Positions 17,966 through 27,130 of a stretch of 64,000 bases of DNA are shown one piece after another. The position numbers and the translations under genes are program-made. The DNA is from Sphingobacterium puteale (lineage in GTDB: Bacteria > Bacteroidota > Bacteroidia > Sphingobacteriales > Sphingobacteriaceae), in the NCBI RefSeq assembly GCF_003627955.1, contig NZ_RBWS01000001.1:558001-622000 (forward strand), given 5' to 3'. The notes below the pieces were generated by a model. That model had not been told where the DNA came from and searched no databases. It was given only the letters and a program-made list of their open reading frames with translations. Every line of letters begins with the position of its first letter. Position 1 is the first letter of the stretch.

Positions 17966-19207
17966 TCATTCAAAATCAGTATATAGCAGGTATTTCTTGC
18001 GCATTTTCTTGTAAACTTTTAAATCCGCGGCCCAAGAATCCCGGATCTGTGCCTCAGACTCACCCGCAATAATCTGTTTACGCAGTTGATCTGTGCCAGC
18101 CAGCTTGTCAAAAAACTCAGGTCTCGCAAAAAAAACAGTTTTGTCCGGCGTTTTCTGGTAGAAGTCTAAGAGATATTTTAGTGTGAATTTCTGCTCATCA
18201 GGATTCAGATCACGCAGATCTATACCATAATTCTTGACTCCTTTTCCTTCCACATGTTTTGACATACCGTGACGTTCACCAGGCGTAAACGTAAAAGACC
18301 CATAGACTGGATTTGTGTAACCCAGCACCTGGAAAGGCCAATCCGTACCGCGCCCCACCGAAATATCCGTACCTTCAAACAAACATAAAGAAAGGTATAA
18401 ACGCACTGAAAGCTGATTGGGCAAACTCGGAGATGGAACTACCGGCAAGTCATACATCTTGCTGTGATCCCAATTTTGAACTTTTATAATCTCTAGGTCA
18501 GCCTGACGTCCATTTTCCAGCCATTTTTCACCATTGATCATCTGCGCCAGTTCGCCAATGGTCAATCCATGAATCATGGCAATTTTATGCCATGAAACAT
18601 CTGATTTAAATTTATCATCATGACGTACCGGTCCGTCTACCTGATCACCATTGGGGTTGGGACGGTCCAATACAATCAGTTTTTTATTATGCTTTGCACA
18701 TAGTTCCATCACCCGGTGCAAAGAAGTAATATAGGTATAGAAACGTGCACCTACATCCTGCAAATCAAAAATCATAACATCAATGGAATTGACAATCGAA
18801 TCTTGTTTTTTATTCCCCCCGTATAGGGTAAACAAAGGCAGCCCCGTTTTTTGATCCACGTCATTACCAAACTTCTCCCCACGCTCAACATTCCCTCTAA
18901 AACCGTGCTCCGGAGCGAAGGCAAACTTCAGATCGACCTTATTTTCAAGCAAAACATCTACTAAATGTCTTTTGTCAGTTCCCACGATGGAAGTTTGATT
19001 CCCCATAATCCCCACCTTCTTACCCTTTAGTTGCGGTAAATAAGATGATAACTGATCAGCTCCAGGCATTATCACGTCGGCCGAAGCCGCGACGGAATTT
19101 TCTCGCACACTTTTTTTACTCTGCGCCGACCGCAACGAGTTACTGCAAGAGATGACAGATAGCGCTGAGACTACAAAGGTTAATTTTAGCAAGGTATATT
19201 TCATCAT
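17966..19207 (-). CDS. DUF1343 exo-beta-N-acetylmuramidase-like lipoprotein (NamZ, GH171)
   Basis: The 413-residue protein has a lipobox VISC (Cys21). Family-typical blocks are KGKKVGIMGNQTSIV near residue 61, FAFAPEHGFRG near residue 95, MIFDLQDVGARFYTYITSLHRVME near residue 145 and LIVLDRPNPNGDQVDGP near residue 178. DUF1343 members are established as exo-N-acetylmuramidases (NamZ of Bacillus subtilis and Tannerella forsythia), releasing MurNAc from non-reducing ends of peptidoglycan glycans. It is cell-envelope anchored and upstream of SusC/SusD pair 1. Of all genes here this gives the strongest clue to the substrate of the locus. Confidence 0.9.
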   Translation of the reverse strand: MMKYTLLKLTFVVSALSVISCSNSLRSAQSKKSVRENSVAASADVIMPGADQLSSYLPQLKGKKVGIMGNQTSIVGTDKRHLVDVLLENKVDLKFAFAPEHGFRGNVERGEKFGNDVDQKTGLPLFTLYGGNKKQDSIVNSIDVMIFDLQDVGARFYTYITSLHRVMELCAKHNKKLIVLDRPNPNGDQVDGPVRHDDKFKSDVSWHKIAMIHGLTIGELAQMINGEKWLENGRQADLEIIKVQNWDHSKMYDLPVVPSPSLPNQLSVRLYLSLCLFEGTDISVGRGTDWPFQVLGYTNPVYGSFTFTPGERHGMSKHVEGKGVKNYGIDLRDLNPDEQKFTLKYLLDFYQKTPDKTVFFARPEFFDKLAGTDQLRKQIIAGESEAQIRDSWAADLKVYKKMRKKYLLYTDFE

Positions 19208-19654
19208 AAATAGACATTAGACCATGCACAAATGCAGTTTTATGCATGGATAATTGAAAATCAGGATAAAAGTAAGTAGATCTTTTCGTTTTTAAAACTA
19301 AAATACTCATAAAAACGCAAAACAAAGTAAGTGTTCACTTATTAAAAAGAGAACAGCATCTTAAGTAGCATCTTGTTAAACAGTAAACTAAAAAACAAAA
19401 AACATATTTAACAAACTAATTAACAGCTAATTAAAAAATAATAACAGACAATTACCACTAGAATCTTAGTGTATTTTAAACACACAAAAGTAACATATAT
19501 GATACATTTAACAAATCCTTAACAACACAGCAAAACACGGCAAAACAGCAAAACAGCACTCACCATAACGCATATACTGAACAATAGCTTGTTACATACA
19601 ACAAAGCCGGAAGCTTTGCTTCCGGCCATAAACATCGATATCTTTCACCTGACA
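19208..19654 (-). promoter_or_regulatory. Control region of the NamZ operon
   Basis: This 447-base AT-rich gap has no gene. It holds motif copies ATGCAGTTTTATGCA at 19232-19246 and, on the minus strand, TTGCGTTTTTATGAG at 19320-19306, both upstream of the exo-muramidase. Its right part holds the terminator of the preceding operon (19606-19626). A run of simple AACA/CAAAACAG sequence lies around 19520-19560. Confidence 0.45.
19606..19626 (-). terminator. Terminator-like hairpin after the phosphodiester glycosidase-like gene
   Basis: GCCGGAAGC (19606-19614) and GCTTCCGGC (19618-19626) form a 9-bp GC-rich stem with a TTT loop. The T tract behind it on the minus strand is short (TTTGTTG). Confidence 0.65.
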
Positions 19655-20647
19655 TTACTTCATTTTCACAAAGCCAACTCCATTCAAACTTCCCACCATA
19701 CTTGCAGGAGGCCTATTCACAACATTCCATACAGTCTGTCCGACAGAACCTGCAGAGAACTGTCTTTGAGTCATCACACTAGCATTACCACTATTCAACA
19801 CAAAGGCATCATAAGAGCCAATCGACTTCATGACCCTTGCCAAATCGTTAAAAGTCATTCCGACTGAAAAACTACCACTAGCTCCGTCAACAACAACAGC
19901 ATACAAAGTAGATTTATCAGAAGACAAACCAAGCGCAGTATTTGCCTGCACCACAGCCGATGTGGACACGATAACAGCTCCGCGATACTGCAACCAGCCC
20001 GTTCCAGAGATTAGCCCCTTAAATCTGTTGATATCATAAGGCTCAAAATTAAACTGAACTGTATCAAAACAATTTCCAATAAAGGATGTCCCGTCAAATT
20101 GAACAGCGAAAAATGGTCGGGTCTTTTCTTTTCCAGAAGTAGTAGAAATATTGATCTTCCGCCCATTTTTGATATAGGAATAAGTAGCGACAGTAGCCCC
20201 GTTAATTGCAGCCAGGAGCTCCCCACCAGATGAAGCCTCATTATATTTAGCCATATCGGGAATCGGTTGCGCGACATACAGGTTATCATCAAATGCCCCC
20301 ATTACATAAGGCACTATCTTTTTCTTGAGATCTATTTCCAAAATCTGAATACTCGTCGGTTGATTTAATTTATTCAGAAACCGAATATGGCTTCTTTGCA
20401 ATCCATCAGCCAAGGTAACTGTAGAATCCATCTGAAAAACCCCGATCACATCTGCCTGATTCATAATTTTCTGGGTAATTTTTTCAATTTTATTATCCGG
20501 AGGTATGATATCATCCGGAACAATTTCCTCTTTTTTTTCATTGAATTTAGGATAATCATCCCGTTTCTTACATGAAACAAAAGAGGTAAAAAACAAAGCA
20601 AGCATCAGCCCCATTCCAGTGAGACCGTTTAATAGGTTCTTTTTCAT
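19655..20647 (-). CDS. Phosphodiester glycosidase-like (NAGPA/DUF2233) lipoprotein
   Basis: The 330-residue protein has a lipoprotein signal ending SFVSC (Cys26). The C-terminal half resembles the phosphodiester glycosidase family: AAINGATVATYSYIKNGR, KTRPFFAVQFDGTSFIG, GTGWLQYRGAVIV, LYAVVVDGASGSFSVGMTFNDLARVMKSIGSYDAFVLNSGNASVM. Members cleave the glycosidic side of sugar-1-phosphodiesters. The conserved end motif, normally a D-G-G-G-S type loop, is NSGNAS here, so catalysis may be altered or lost. It is the last gene of the SusC2-SusD2-DUF4397 operon, with a 2-base gap. Fold assignment is reasonable; activity is uncertain. Confidence 0.7.
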   Translation of the reverse strand: MKKNLLNGLTGMGLMLALFFTSFVSCKKRDDYPKFNEKKEEIVPDDIIPPDNKIEKITQKIMNQADVIGVFQMDSTVTLADGLQRSHIRFLNKLNQPTSIQILEIDLKKKIVPYVMGAFDDNLYVAQPIPDMAKYNEASSGGELLAAINGATVATYSYIKNGRKINISTTSGKEKTRPFFAVQFDGTSFIGNCFDTVQFNFEPYDINRFKGLISGTGWLQYRGAVIVSTSAVVQANTALGLSSDKSTLYAVVVDGASGSFSVGMTFNDLARVMKSIGSYDAFVLNSGNASVMTQRQFSAGSVGQTVWNVVNRPPASMVGSLNGVGFVKMK

Positions 20648-20649
20648 AA

Positions 20650-21453
20650 CTATCTAACTAAAAAAAATGATAGATAAGGTTTCATAATCGCTGTTGTAAA
20701 ACCATTGTACCCCAATGCATACACCGTATACGATCTCCTGTCGAGCGTAGCACCTGAATTTGAATAAGATGCAATCACCGAAGCGTTTGTAACAGGAGCA
20801 CCCGCAGGGCGGATCTTCCAAGTTCTCGTCGCTATACGGTTCAACTCAAAATAAGGGCTTGTCTCCAAGTATTTGACATTTTTTGCAACCAACGAATCTT
20901 GCGTCGGCTCAGCCGCAGTTGCCGCTGCTCCATAATACAAATCTATTGCAGAAACATTAGGCATTAGATTCGTGAATCGATAACGCGCCTGTGTAGAATC
21001 AGGGCGAGACAGATCCTCTTCATTCAAAATCACCCTTGTATTGCTGGCGGTATCAGTAACATGCAAAGTATACCTTTTTCCCGCCTCAAAATTTACCTGC
21101 GTCTCATACAGGATAACAGAATCTCTACCATCATCAATTCGATAAGGCAAACCCACCTGAACCTTGATATTACCGGCTTTATACTTCAAGAAATCCGGTC
21201 GCGAATCACCCCTTGTGTTATATCCACCACCCGGAAACGGCTCTCGCCCTCTTATCAAGGAAGTAACCCGCTGCCCATCAAACTTGACATACATATAGCG
21301 GTCATCAGGATAAATCGACGCCATGTTTATTTTAACAATAACATCGCTATCACTCAAAAAATCAACTTGACCAAAGTCTTGAATAGATTTTTTGCAAGCA
21401 ACCATTCCGAATGTCGCCAGTACAAAAACTATAATTATATTTAAAACTTTCAT
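20650..21453 (-). CDS. DUF4397-like surface lipoprotein
   Basis: I place the start at ATG 21453 (MKVLNIIIVFVLATFGMVAC, Cys20 lipobox), 19 bases after the SusD stop. An earlier in-frame ATG at 21492 would overlap susD and spoil the signal. The 267-residue protein matches the DUF4397 pattern RYRFTNLMPNVSAIDLYYG and YELNRIATRTWKIRPAG-type strands, ending in SYTVYALGYNGF...SFFLVR. Such lipoproteins often accompany SusC/SusD pairs as accessory surface proteins of unknown or binding function. Confidence 0.7.
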   Translation of the reverse strand: MKVLNIIIVFVLATFGMVACKKSIQDFGQVDFLSDSDVIVKINMASIYPDDRYMYVKFDGQRVTSLIRGREPFPGGGYNTRGDSRPDFLKYKAGNIKVQVGLPYRIDDGRDSVILYETQVNFEAGKRYTLHVTDTASNTRVILNEEDLSRPDSTQARYRFTNLMPNVSAIDLYYGAAATAAEPTQDSLVAKNVKYLETSPYFELNRIATRTWKIRPAGAPVTNASVIASYSNSGATLDRRSYTVYALGYNGFTTAIMKPYLSFFLVR

Positions 21454-21472
21454 AATACTCCATCTATTTTGT

Positions 21473-23041
21473 TTAATTCTCGGAAGTAACAAACCATGTT
21501 GGCTTAATCACGTATTCAGGATCCAGAGCTCCCCAACGGTCCAGTTCTTTCTCATTCCAAACATACTCGGAATTATAGCGAGGCCGCACCCTGTAACAAT
21601 AATCATTATAAGTAAGCTGACTACCACTTAAGGGAATATATTGCTTAAACACTTCTGGACTATAATGATACTTTCGAAGATCGCACCACTGCTCCAGACC
21701 GCCCCAACCCCATTGAACAATATATTTTTGCCCCATGATGTCTGATAGCATTAAATCCGCCGCAGAGCGTGCAACCTCCCCCCCTTCCAAATAAACCTTC
21801 ATATCATTTAGTGAAATAGCCACTTCTTTATTATCTATATATTTATTCACGAAGTTCATATGGGCTACAATTGCTTTTTGATACGCATCATATGCACCGG
21901 ATTTATCACCCTTTATAAAAAGGGCTTCCGCTTTTACCAACTGCAATTGCGCATATGTCATTAAAGGAAAATCGACCGTATTTCTAAAGATAAATTTCCC
22001 TTGATACGTATTGTTCACAAATTCACCCAAAATATTTGGCACAGTGCTATTTGTGACATTTGGCTCTCCTCCTATATAAATACTATCCTTGGGATTATTC
22101 ATCATCAACATTCGGGATAGACGAGGGTCGGTTGAAGATTTCGGATTTTCGATTGGTGCACCACGGAGTCCTCCTGTAAGATAATTAACGATGGGTTTTC
22201 CAGCGCGATTGTAATATGAAGTTGTATAGACACCAAACAAAGCACTCACAACATTTGCATTCGCAGATTTATCTCCAGTGAATTTCACACCAGCGTCATC
22301 AGCTATGGACTGGAAAGACAGGTCGACAAATCTAGCAACGGAATCAGCATATTTATTTTTAAAATCCGGTTTGTTTATCAAATGAATATACTGTATCGCC
22401 TTCAAACCATAAACAAATCTTCGCCACTGCTCCATGTTGCCACGGTACAAATTATCGCCCTTAACCGAATTCAATGAAGCACTATAGTCTATTGGACTTT
22501 TTTTATTCAGGTAAAACAAAGCTGAATCACACCATTGTCTTACTTTCGCATAGACCTCTGGCTGGTCATTATACTTGAACGCAAGTTGATTTGGACGAAA
22601 TGCCTCATCCAAAATAATTGGCCCATGATAATCTGTCAAAGATTGATAACCCCAGGCTTTTATTGCGTAACCTATTGCCGCATACTCATATTTTTCATTC
22701 TCCAGCGCGTCTCTGATCATACGCTCCAGATTCAAACCAAGATCAAAATATACCATGCGCCACATAACTCCGCCAACATCACTCCTCTCCGGAAAACCGT
22801 GCTTCTCCCAAACTTTAGAAGAAACATCGCTGCTTCCCCCAAGGATGCTTTGATTAAATTTATTCATTTGACGTTGATCCTGAGAATACCCACTAGCCAT
22901 TTGAGCTATTATGGGAGCCAATAGCAACTCCGCTTTCACCAACTGTGGATTAGATGGATTTTCATTGATATCCAGATATTTTTTGCAGCTACTCACCAAC
23001 ACAAGGACTGCAACAACAATTATATAGACACGTTTCTGCAT
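21473..23041 (-). CDS. SusD/RagB-family (SusD-like_2) lipoprotein (pair 2)
   Basis: The 522-residue protein has lipobox VSSC (Cys19) followed by KKYLDINENPSNPQLV, a signature start for SusD-like_2 proteins. A TPR-type block YAAIGYAIKAWGYQSLTDYHGPI lies near residue 120, MEQWRRFVYGLKAIQYIHL near residue 200 and YAQLQLVKAEALFIKGD near residue 365. It is partnered with SusC pair 2, 12 bases upstream. Confidence 0.93.
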   Translation of the reverse strand: MQKRVYIIVVAVLVLVSSCKKYLDINENPSNPQLVKAELLLAPIIAQMASGYSQDQRQMNKFNQSILGGSSDVSSKVWEKHGFPERSDVGGVMWRMVYFDLGLNLERMIRDALENEKYEYAAIGYAIKAWGYQSLTDYHGPIILDEAFRPNQLAFKYNDQPEVYAKVRQWCDSALFYLNKKSPIDYSASLNSVKGDNLYRGNMEQWRRFVYGLKAIQYIHLINKPDFKNKYADSVARFVDLSFQSIADDAGVKFTGDKSANANVVSALFGVYTTSYYNRAGKPIVNYLTGGLRGAPIENPKSSTDPRLSRMLMMNNPKDSIYIGGEPNVTNSTVPNILGEFVNNTYQGKFIFRNTVDFPLMTYAQLQLVKAEALFIKGDKSGAYDAYQKAIVAHMNFVNKYIDNKEVAISLNDMKVYLEGGEVARSAADLMLSDIMGQKYIVQWGWGGLEQWCDLRKYHYSPEVFKQYIPLSGSQLTYNDYCYRVRPRYNSEYVWNEKELDRWGALDPEYVIKPTWFVTSEN

Positions 23042-23053
23042 CTCTTTTTCCTC

Positions 23054-26000
23054 CTATAATTTTAAAGTAAGACCAAAGTTAAAACCTCTAGGTTTCGCCA
23101 TATTCCCGAAGTCGATACCATAACCACCAATCCCCCCCAGACCGGGCGTATTCATATTACTTTCCGGATCTAAGCCTGTATAATTTGTAAACAAAAAAAC
23201 ATCAGTAGCTGTAAAAAACACGCTCATACCAGCTTGCGCCCCAATTTTTCGTATCAGATGCTTCGGAAGGTTATACCTCAACGTAACATCACGTAAACGC
23301 ACCGTATAGATATCCTTTTCTATAAACATCTGCGGCTCGGTATTTAAAGTATAGTACCCGGAAGAAGAATAAGGTGTCACAGCAATCCTATTGATTGTCG
23401 GATTCGGGGTATTCTGTAAACCATCCTCCAACACGCCTTGAATCACCCTTGGCTCCTCCCTATTCAACGTTTTAGAAGACATTCCGTTTATATACAACCG
23501 ATAATCCAACCCATTCAACACATCCCCTCCTTTTCGCCAGTCCCACAAAAATGTAAGGTAAAAATCTTTATAGGTCAGCTTATTAACTACCCCGAGTGTA
23601 AAATCAGGAATTCGATCTCCAATCGGATAGTACCGATCTGTACCCGCTATTGGCAATCCTGTCTGTGCATTGATCAAGACATCGCCACGATCATTTCTCT
23701 TGAATCGGGTACCCGTTAAAGTCCCAATACTATACCCCGGAACTACGCCTGAACGAACACCGCCCAACACTTGCGTATCCGACTCATAAAGCTCCGGAAG
23801 ATCCTCGGCAAGCGATAGTACCTTACCTTTATATTGTGTAAAATTGAAGGTAAGATCCCAATTAAGCTTGTCTTTGCGAATCGGGTTTACAGTTGCCTGC
23901 AGTTCCGTACCATAGGTCTTCACCTCACCTCCATTCATCATACGCAGCACAAACCCGGACCCATAGCTCAATCTAGGCATAATGATCTGCCCAGTACTGA
24001 GCCTGTTGAAATAACTAAGATCAAAGGTCATCCTTCTATCCAGCAAGGCCAGCTCCAACCCTGTCTCAAAATCCCTCGTTTTTTCCGCTTTCAAATTTGG
24101 ATTCCCGCCATTTACTCCATAAGCAAACCCTCCACCTGTAGTATTCTTTGGTTCAAAATTTGAAAGGGTATAATAACTCTTATAAGGAGCTTTCCCAGTC
24201 GTACCTACCGAAATCCGATACTTTCCATTGCTCATCCAAGACACCTTCTCCTTAAAAAAATCCAGGTCGGTAAAATTAAAAGCTAATGAAGCAGAAGGAT
24301 AGGCAAAGTATGGATTATTGGGCATCATACGTGAGGCCGCATCTAAACGACCGGTCAAATTGAGGTAAACCATATCATTTAGATAACCAAACCCGGTCTG
24401 TGCCATAAATCCGACTGTTCGAAAATTTGCCGCAGCACTCTTTACAAGCCGCGAACTTGGAAATGTATTGTTAATGCTATAAAAATCTGGATCATAGAAA
24501 TCTTCGCCATATTGTGAATTCGTCAAAAAGTCATAATCTTTAAATTCAGCTCCTAGATTTGCACGAAAAGAAAAGTCTTTTGACAAATTCTTTTTTAAGT
24601 TAGCCATGAAAGATCCAGAAAGGATACGGCCATTTACCTGATATTCATTAATCGAACCATTACGTACAGCACTAGCAGAACCAGAACCAGAATAAGATTG
24701 CGGATGATACACACTTTGGCCCTGCGTATTTGAATAATCAACCCCAATAATCCCATTAAGGCTCAACCAATTGTTTGCCCGATAGGTGATGTTAGAAGTT
24801 GCAAGCACACGATTAACAATATCATAAGCTGTATTACGATAAACATCCCAAAAAGGATTATCCCTTTCATTAAAAATATCGGAATTATGAAGCACGCGAT
24901 TCCCTTTATCATCAATCCAGTCACGCACATCAAAAATAGGGTTAAAACTCATTAAGGTCATTAGATAACCAGATGCGCCCCGTCTAACCTTATCATTTTT
25001 TGAATAAATATAATTGAGCGAAGTATTAAACTCAAGTTTATCCCCAAATTTAGCCGTGCTATTTAAGCGTGTTGAAAAACGTCTATACAAGGTATTAGGC
25101 ACGATCCCCGTATTGTTATTATATTCATTTGACCAGCGGTAGGTCACTTTTTCTGTCCCGCCCTCAAAAGCCAGGCTATGTTTTTGATTATAACCTGTTG
25201 TAAAGAAGTTCTGCACGTTATCCTCATAAATATGCATCCCTTCGGGATAGCGCGGACCGAGCGCGGTCAATGCCGTCCCGTCATAATTACCATTCAATCC
25301 CTGCGCATAGACATATTGCCTTTCCGGAAACTTATTCACACTTTCAACACGCCCCGAAAAAGTATAATTTGTAGTAAACTTGCCGGCTTTTCCTTTTTTT
25401 GTTGTAATTAAAATCGCGCCACCTGCACCCTGGCTACCAAACTGGGCTGTCGCCTCGGGCCCTTTCAAAACCGTATAGGTCTCAATATCATCAGGGTTAA
25501 TGTCCATGGCCCTATTTGAATAATCCAAGCTTTGATTAGCACCGTTGCTTGCCAAATCATTCTCATTGATCGTGGAATTATTGATAGGTATACCATCCAC
25601 AACAATAAGAGCATTATTATCTCCAGATATGGAGGCAAATCCCCGGAGGACAATCTGAGCGGAAGCGCCTGGCAAACCGCTCGTACTATTAATAGACAAA
25701 CCAGGGACACGACCTTGCAACCCCTGAAAAAAGGATTCTCGCTGCGTATCCGACACATCATCGCCAGAAACAATTGGCGTTGAGTACCCCAAGGTTTTTC
25801 TATCCCTCTTTACACCATAAGCAGTCACAACAACCTCGTCTATTGAGGCATTATTATCCGACAAAACAACATTAATGACCGACCGTCCTCGAACAACCTC
25901 TTCTCTAGACACATAACCGACCGACCGAAAGACCAGTGTCGCATCATCGCTTGCCGTAATTTTGTAAACACCCAAAGCATTAGTAGCAGATTGCGTGTTC

Positions 26001-26143
26001 TTTCCTTTTTCCTGAACAGTAACGCCTCTTAACGCTTCACCTTTTAGATCGGTTACTTTACCTGTAATGATTTTTTGGGAAAAAGCAGTACAGCACATAC
26101 ATAGTAAGCCCATTAGCAAGAGCAGACTTCTTTTCATACACAA
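23054..26143 (-). CDS. SusC/RagA-family TonB-dependent transporter (pair 2)
   Basis: The 1029-residue protein has a signal peptide (CMCCTAFSQ). A CarboxypepD-like domain lies at about 27-95, the TonB-box region DEVVVTAYGVKRDRKTLGY near residue 103, and the plug at SFFQGLQGRVPGLSINSTSGLPG and VLKGPEATAQFGSQGAGGAILITTKKG. The barrel ends FNFGLTLKL. It heads an operon with SusD2, the DUF4397 protein and the phosphodiester glycosidase-like protein. Two motif copies lie about 150-195 bases upstream. Confidence 0.96.
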   Translation of the reverse strand: MCMKRSLLLLMGLLCMCCTAFSQKIITGKVTDLKGEALRGVTVQEKGKNTQSATNALGVYKITASDDATLVFRSVGYVSREEVVRGRSVINVVLSDNNASIDEVVVTAYGVKRDRKTLGYSTPIVSGDDVSDTQRESFFQGLQGRVPGLSINSTSGLPGASAQIVLRGFASISGDNNALIVVDGIPINNSTINENDLASNGANQSLDYSNRAMDINPDDIETYTVLKGPEATAQFGSQGAGGAILITTKKGKAGKFTTNYTFSGRVESVNKFPERQYVYAQGLNGNYDGTALTALGPRYPEGMHIYEDNVQNFFTTGYNQKHSLAFEGGTEKVTYRWSNEYNNNTGIVPNTLYRRFSTRLNSTAKFGDKLEFNTSLNYIYSKNDKVRRGASGYLMTLMSFNPIFDVRDWIDDKGNRVLHNSDIFNERDNPFWDVYRNTAYDIVNRVLATSNITYRANNWLSLNGIIGVDYSNTQGQSVYHPQSYSGSGSASAVRNGSINEYQVNGRILSGSFMANLKKNLSKDFSFRANLGAEFKDYDFLTNSQYGEDFYDPDFYSINNTFPSSRLVKSAAANFRTVGFMAQTGFGYLNDMVYLNLTGRLDAASRMMPNNPYFAYPSASLAFNFTDLDFFKEKVSWMSNGKYRISVGTTGKAPYKSYYTLSNFEPKNTTGGGFAYGVNGGNPNLKAEKTRDFETGLELALLDRRMTFDLSYFNRLSTGQIIMPRLSYGSGFVLRMMNGGEVKTYGTELQATVNPIRKDKLNWDLTFNFTQYKGKVLSLAEDLPELYESDTQVLGGVRSGVVPGYSIGTLTGTRFKRNDRGDVLINAQTGLPIAGTDRYYPIGDRIPDFTLGVVNKLTYKDFYLTFLWDWRKGGDVLNGLDYRLYINGMSSKTLNREEPRVIQGVLEDGLQNTPNPTINRIAVTPYSSSGYYTLNTEPQMFIEKDIYTVRLRDVTLRYNLPKHLIRKIGAQAGMSVFFTATDVFLFTNYTGLDPESNMNTPGLGGIGGYGIDFGNMAKPRGFNFGLTLKL

Positions 26144-26398
26144 ATAATTTAATTAGTTAATTAGGTTTTATAACTATATAGCCCCCTTGCCTAGCAAGTA
26201 GCTACCAAGACGAAATTTCTCAAATCATCTATCATTTTCAAAATGGATTTTAGGCAAAAATATTGGTTTATATATTTCTTTTATCAAATATAGCATAAAA
26301 ACGCATACATTAAAACAAAAAATAGTTTTAAAACGCACAATAACGAAAAAAGCCGAATAAATAGGATTTATTCGGCTTAATAACGTATAAAAAATAAT
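26144..26398 (-). promoter_or_regulatory. Control region of SusC operon 2, with two locus motifs and an upstream terminator
   Basis: On the minus strand, ATGCGTTTTTATGCT lies at 26306-26292 and a weaker copy GTGCGTTTTAAAACT at 26338-26324, 32 bases apart. This is the same spacing as upstream of the phosphoesterase operon. The amidase terminator (26350-26378) lies directly beyond them. Confidence 0.5.
26350..26378 (-). terminator. Terminator of the amidase gene
   Basis: AAGCCGAATAAAT and ATTTATTCGGCTT pair over 13 bp with an AGG loop. A T tract follows on the minus strand. It lies 21 bases past the amidase stop. Confidence 0.88.
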
Positions 26399-27046
26399 CT
26401 ACGGCACTTGATTTAGTTTCAGATCAACTAAACACCCCCTCAACGCATGCATAAATTTATCCCCGGGATCATCTTTTCCTGTAATATATTTTGGATCAGT
26501 TTCCTTCCACCAGGAAGTTCTTTTAAAGCGTTGGTATTCATGATGACCGATTACATACTCGATAGGATACTTTTTGCTCAGGTAACGAATAAGCTCTTCA
26601 TTTGCTTTCAACTGCGCATCAGTCAATGGATTCTGACGGCTGCCGATATTTTCGATACCGATCGCACAATAGTTGAGACCAATGGTATGTCGGGCAAAAA
26701 TTGTATCGGGTAAAAATTGATAAATCGTTCCATCGCGATCGATAACGAATTGAGAGGAGACATTCAGCGCACTGGCTTTAGTCAACTCAGGTCTTCCTGG
26801 CAATTTCACGGGATTAAACGTATTAAAAGTTGCTTTTACACTATTGTTTGCTGTCCAATGCACCACCACCATCTTAGGCTGTATCGTTGGTACCACCTGA
26901 CTTAGCCCATGTCTATTTTTCAAATAATCTAGGGACAACTGTATACGCTCCTGATTCCATGTGATAGGCTTTTGAACAATCTTGGGTGATTGGGCGAAAA
27001 GAGACAATGACCAAAACAATTGTCCCAATAAAACTATTTTCCTCAT
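26399..27046 (-). CDS. N-acetylmuramoyl-L-alanine amidase (Amidase_2 domain)
   Basis: The 215-residue protein has a signal peptide at 1-19 (LSLFAQ). The zinc amidase fold shows MVVVHWTANN (His63), YCAIGIENIG (Glu132), YVIGHHEY (His168/169) and DDPGDKF (Asp193/196). These match Amidase_2 enzymes that cut the bond between MurNAc and L-Ala. It is periplasmic or secreted. It would strip peptides from wall fragments, giving the naked glycan that NamZ- and DigH-type enzymes use. It appears to be transcribed alone, between two terminators, with one motif copy about 43 bases upstream. Confidence 0.92.
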   Translation of the reverse strand: MRKIVLLGQLFWSLSLFAQSPKIVQKPITWNQERIQLSLDYLKNRHGLSQVVPTIQPKMVVVHWTANNSVKATFNTFNPVKLPGRPELTKASALNVSSQFVIDRDGTIYQFLPDTIFARHTIGLNYCAIGIENIGSRQNPLTDAQLKANEELIRYLSKKYPIEYVIGHHEYQRFKRTSWWKETDPKYITGKDDPGDKFMHALRGCLVDLKLNQVP

Positions 27047-27088
27047 AAATAACCAAATATAATAAAGATCTTGTTTTATGTTATAACA

Positions 27089-27103
27089 ATGCGTTTATAA
27101 AGC
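27089..27103 (-). promoter_or_regulatory. Single weaker motif copy upstream of the amidase
   Basis: ATGCGTTTATAAAGC on the plus strand resembles ATGCR-N5-ATGCR in its first half only. It is 42 bases upstream of the amidase start. Confidence 0.3.
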
Positions 27104-27104
27104 G

Positions 27105-27130
27105 AAAAAGGGGGTCTCCCCCCCTTTTTT
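27105..27130 (-). terminator. Terminator of SusC/SusD operon 3
   Basis: AAAAAGGGGG (27105-27114) pairs with CCCCCTTTTT across a short loop, next to the SusD3 stop at 27129. On the minus strand it ends in TTTTTCGC. Confidence 0.75.

Noticed and set aside
19520..19560. AACA/CAAAACAG run considered as a short repeat array
   Set aside because: No regular spacers or unit length; simple AT-rich sequence.
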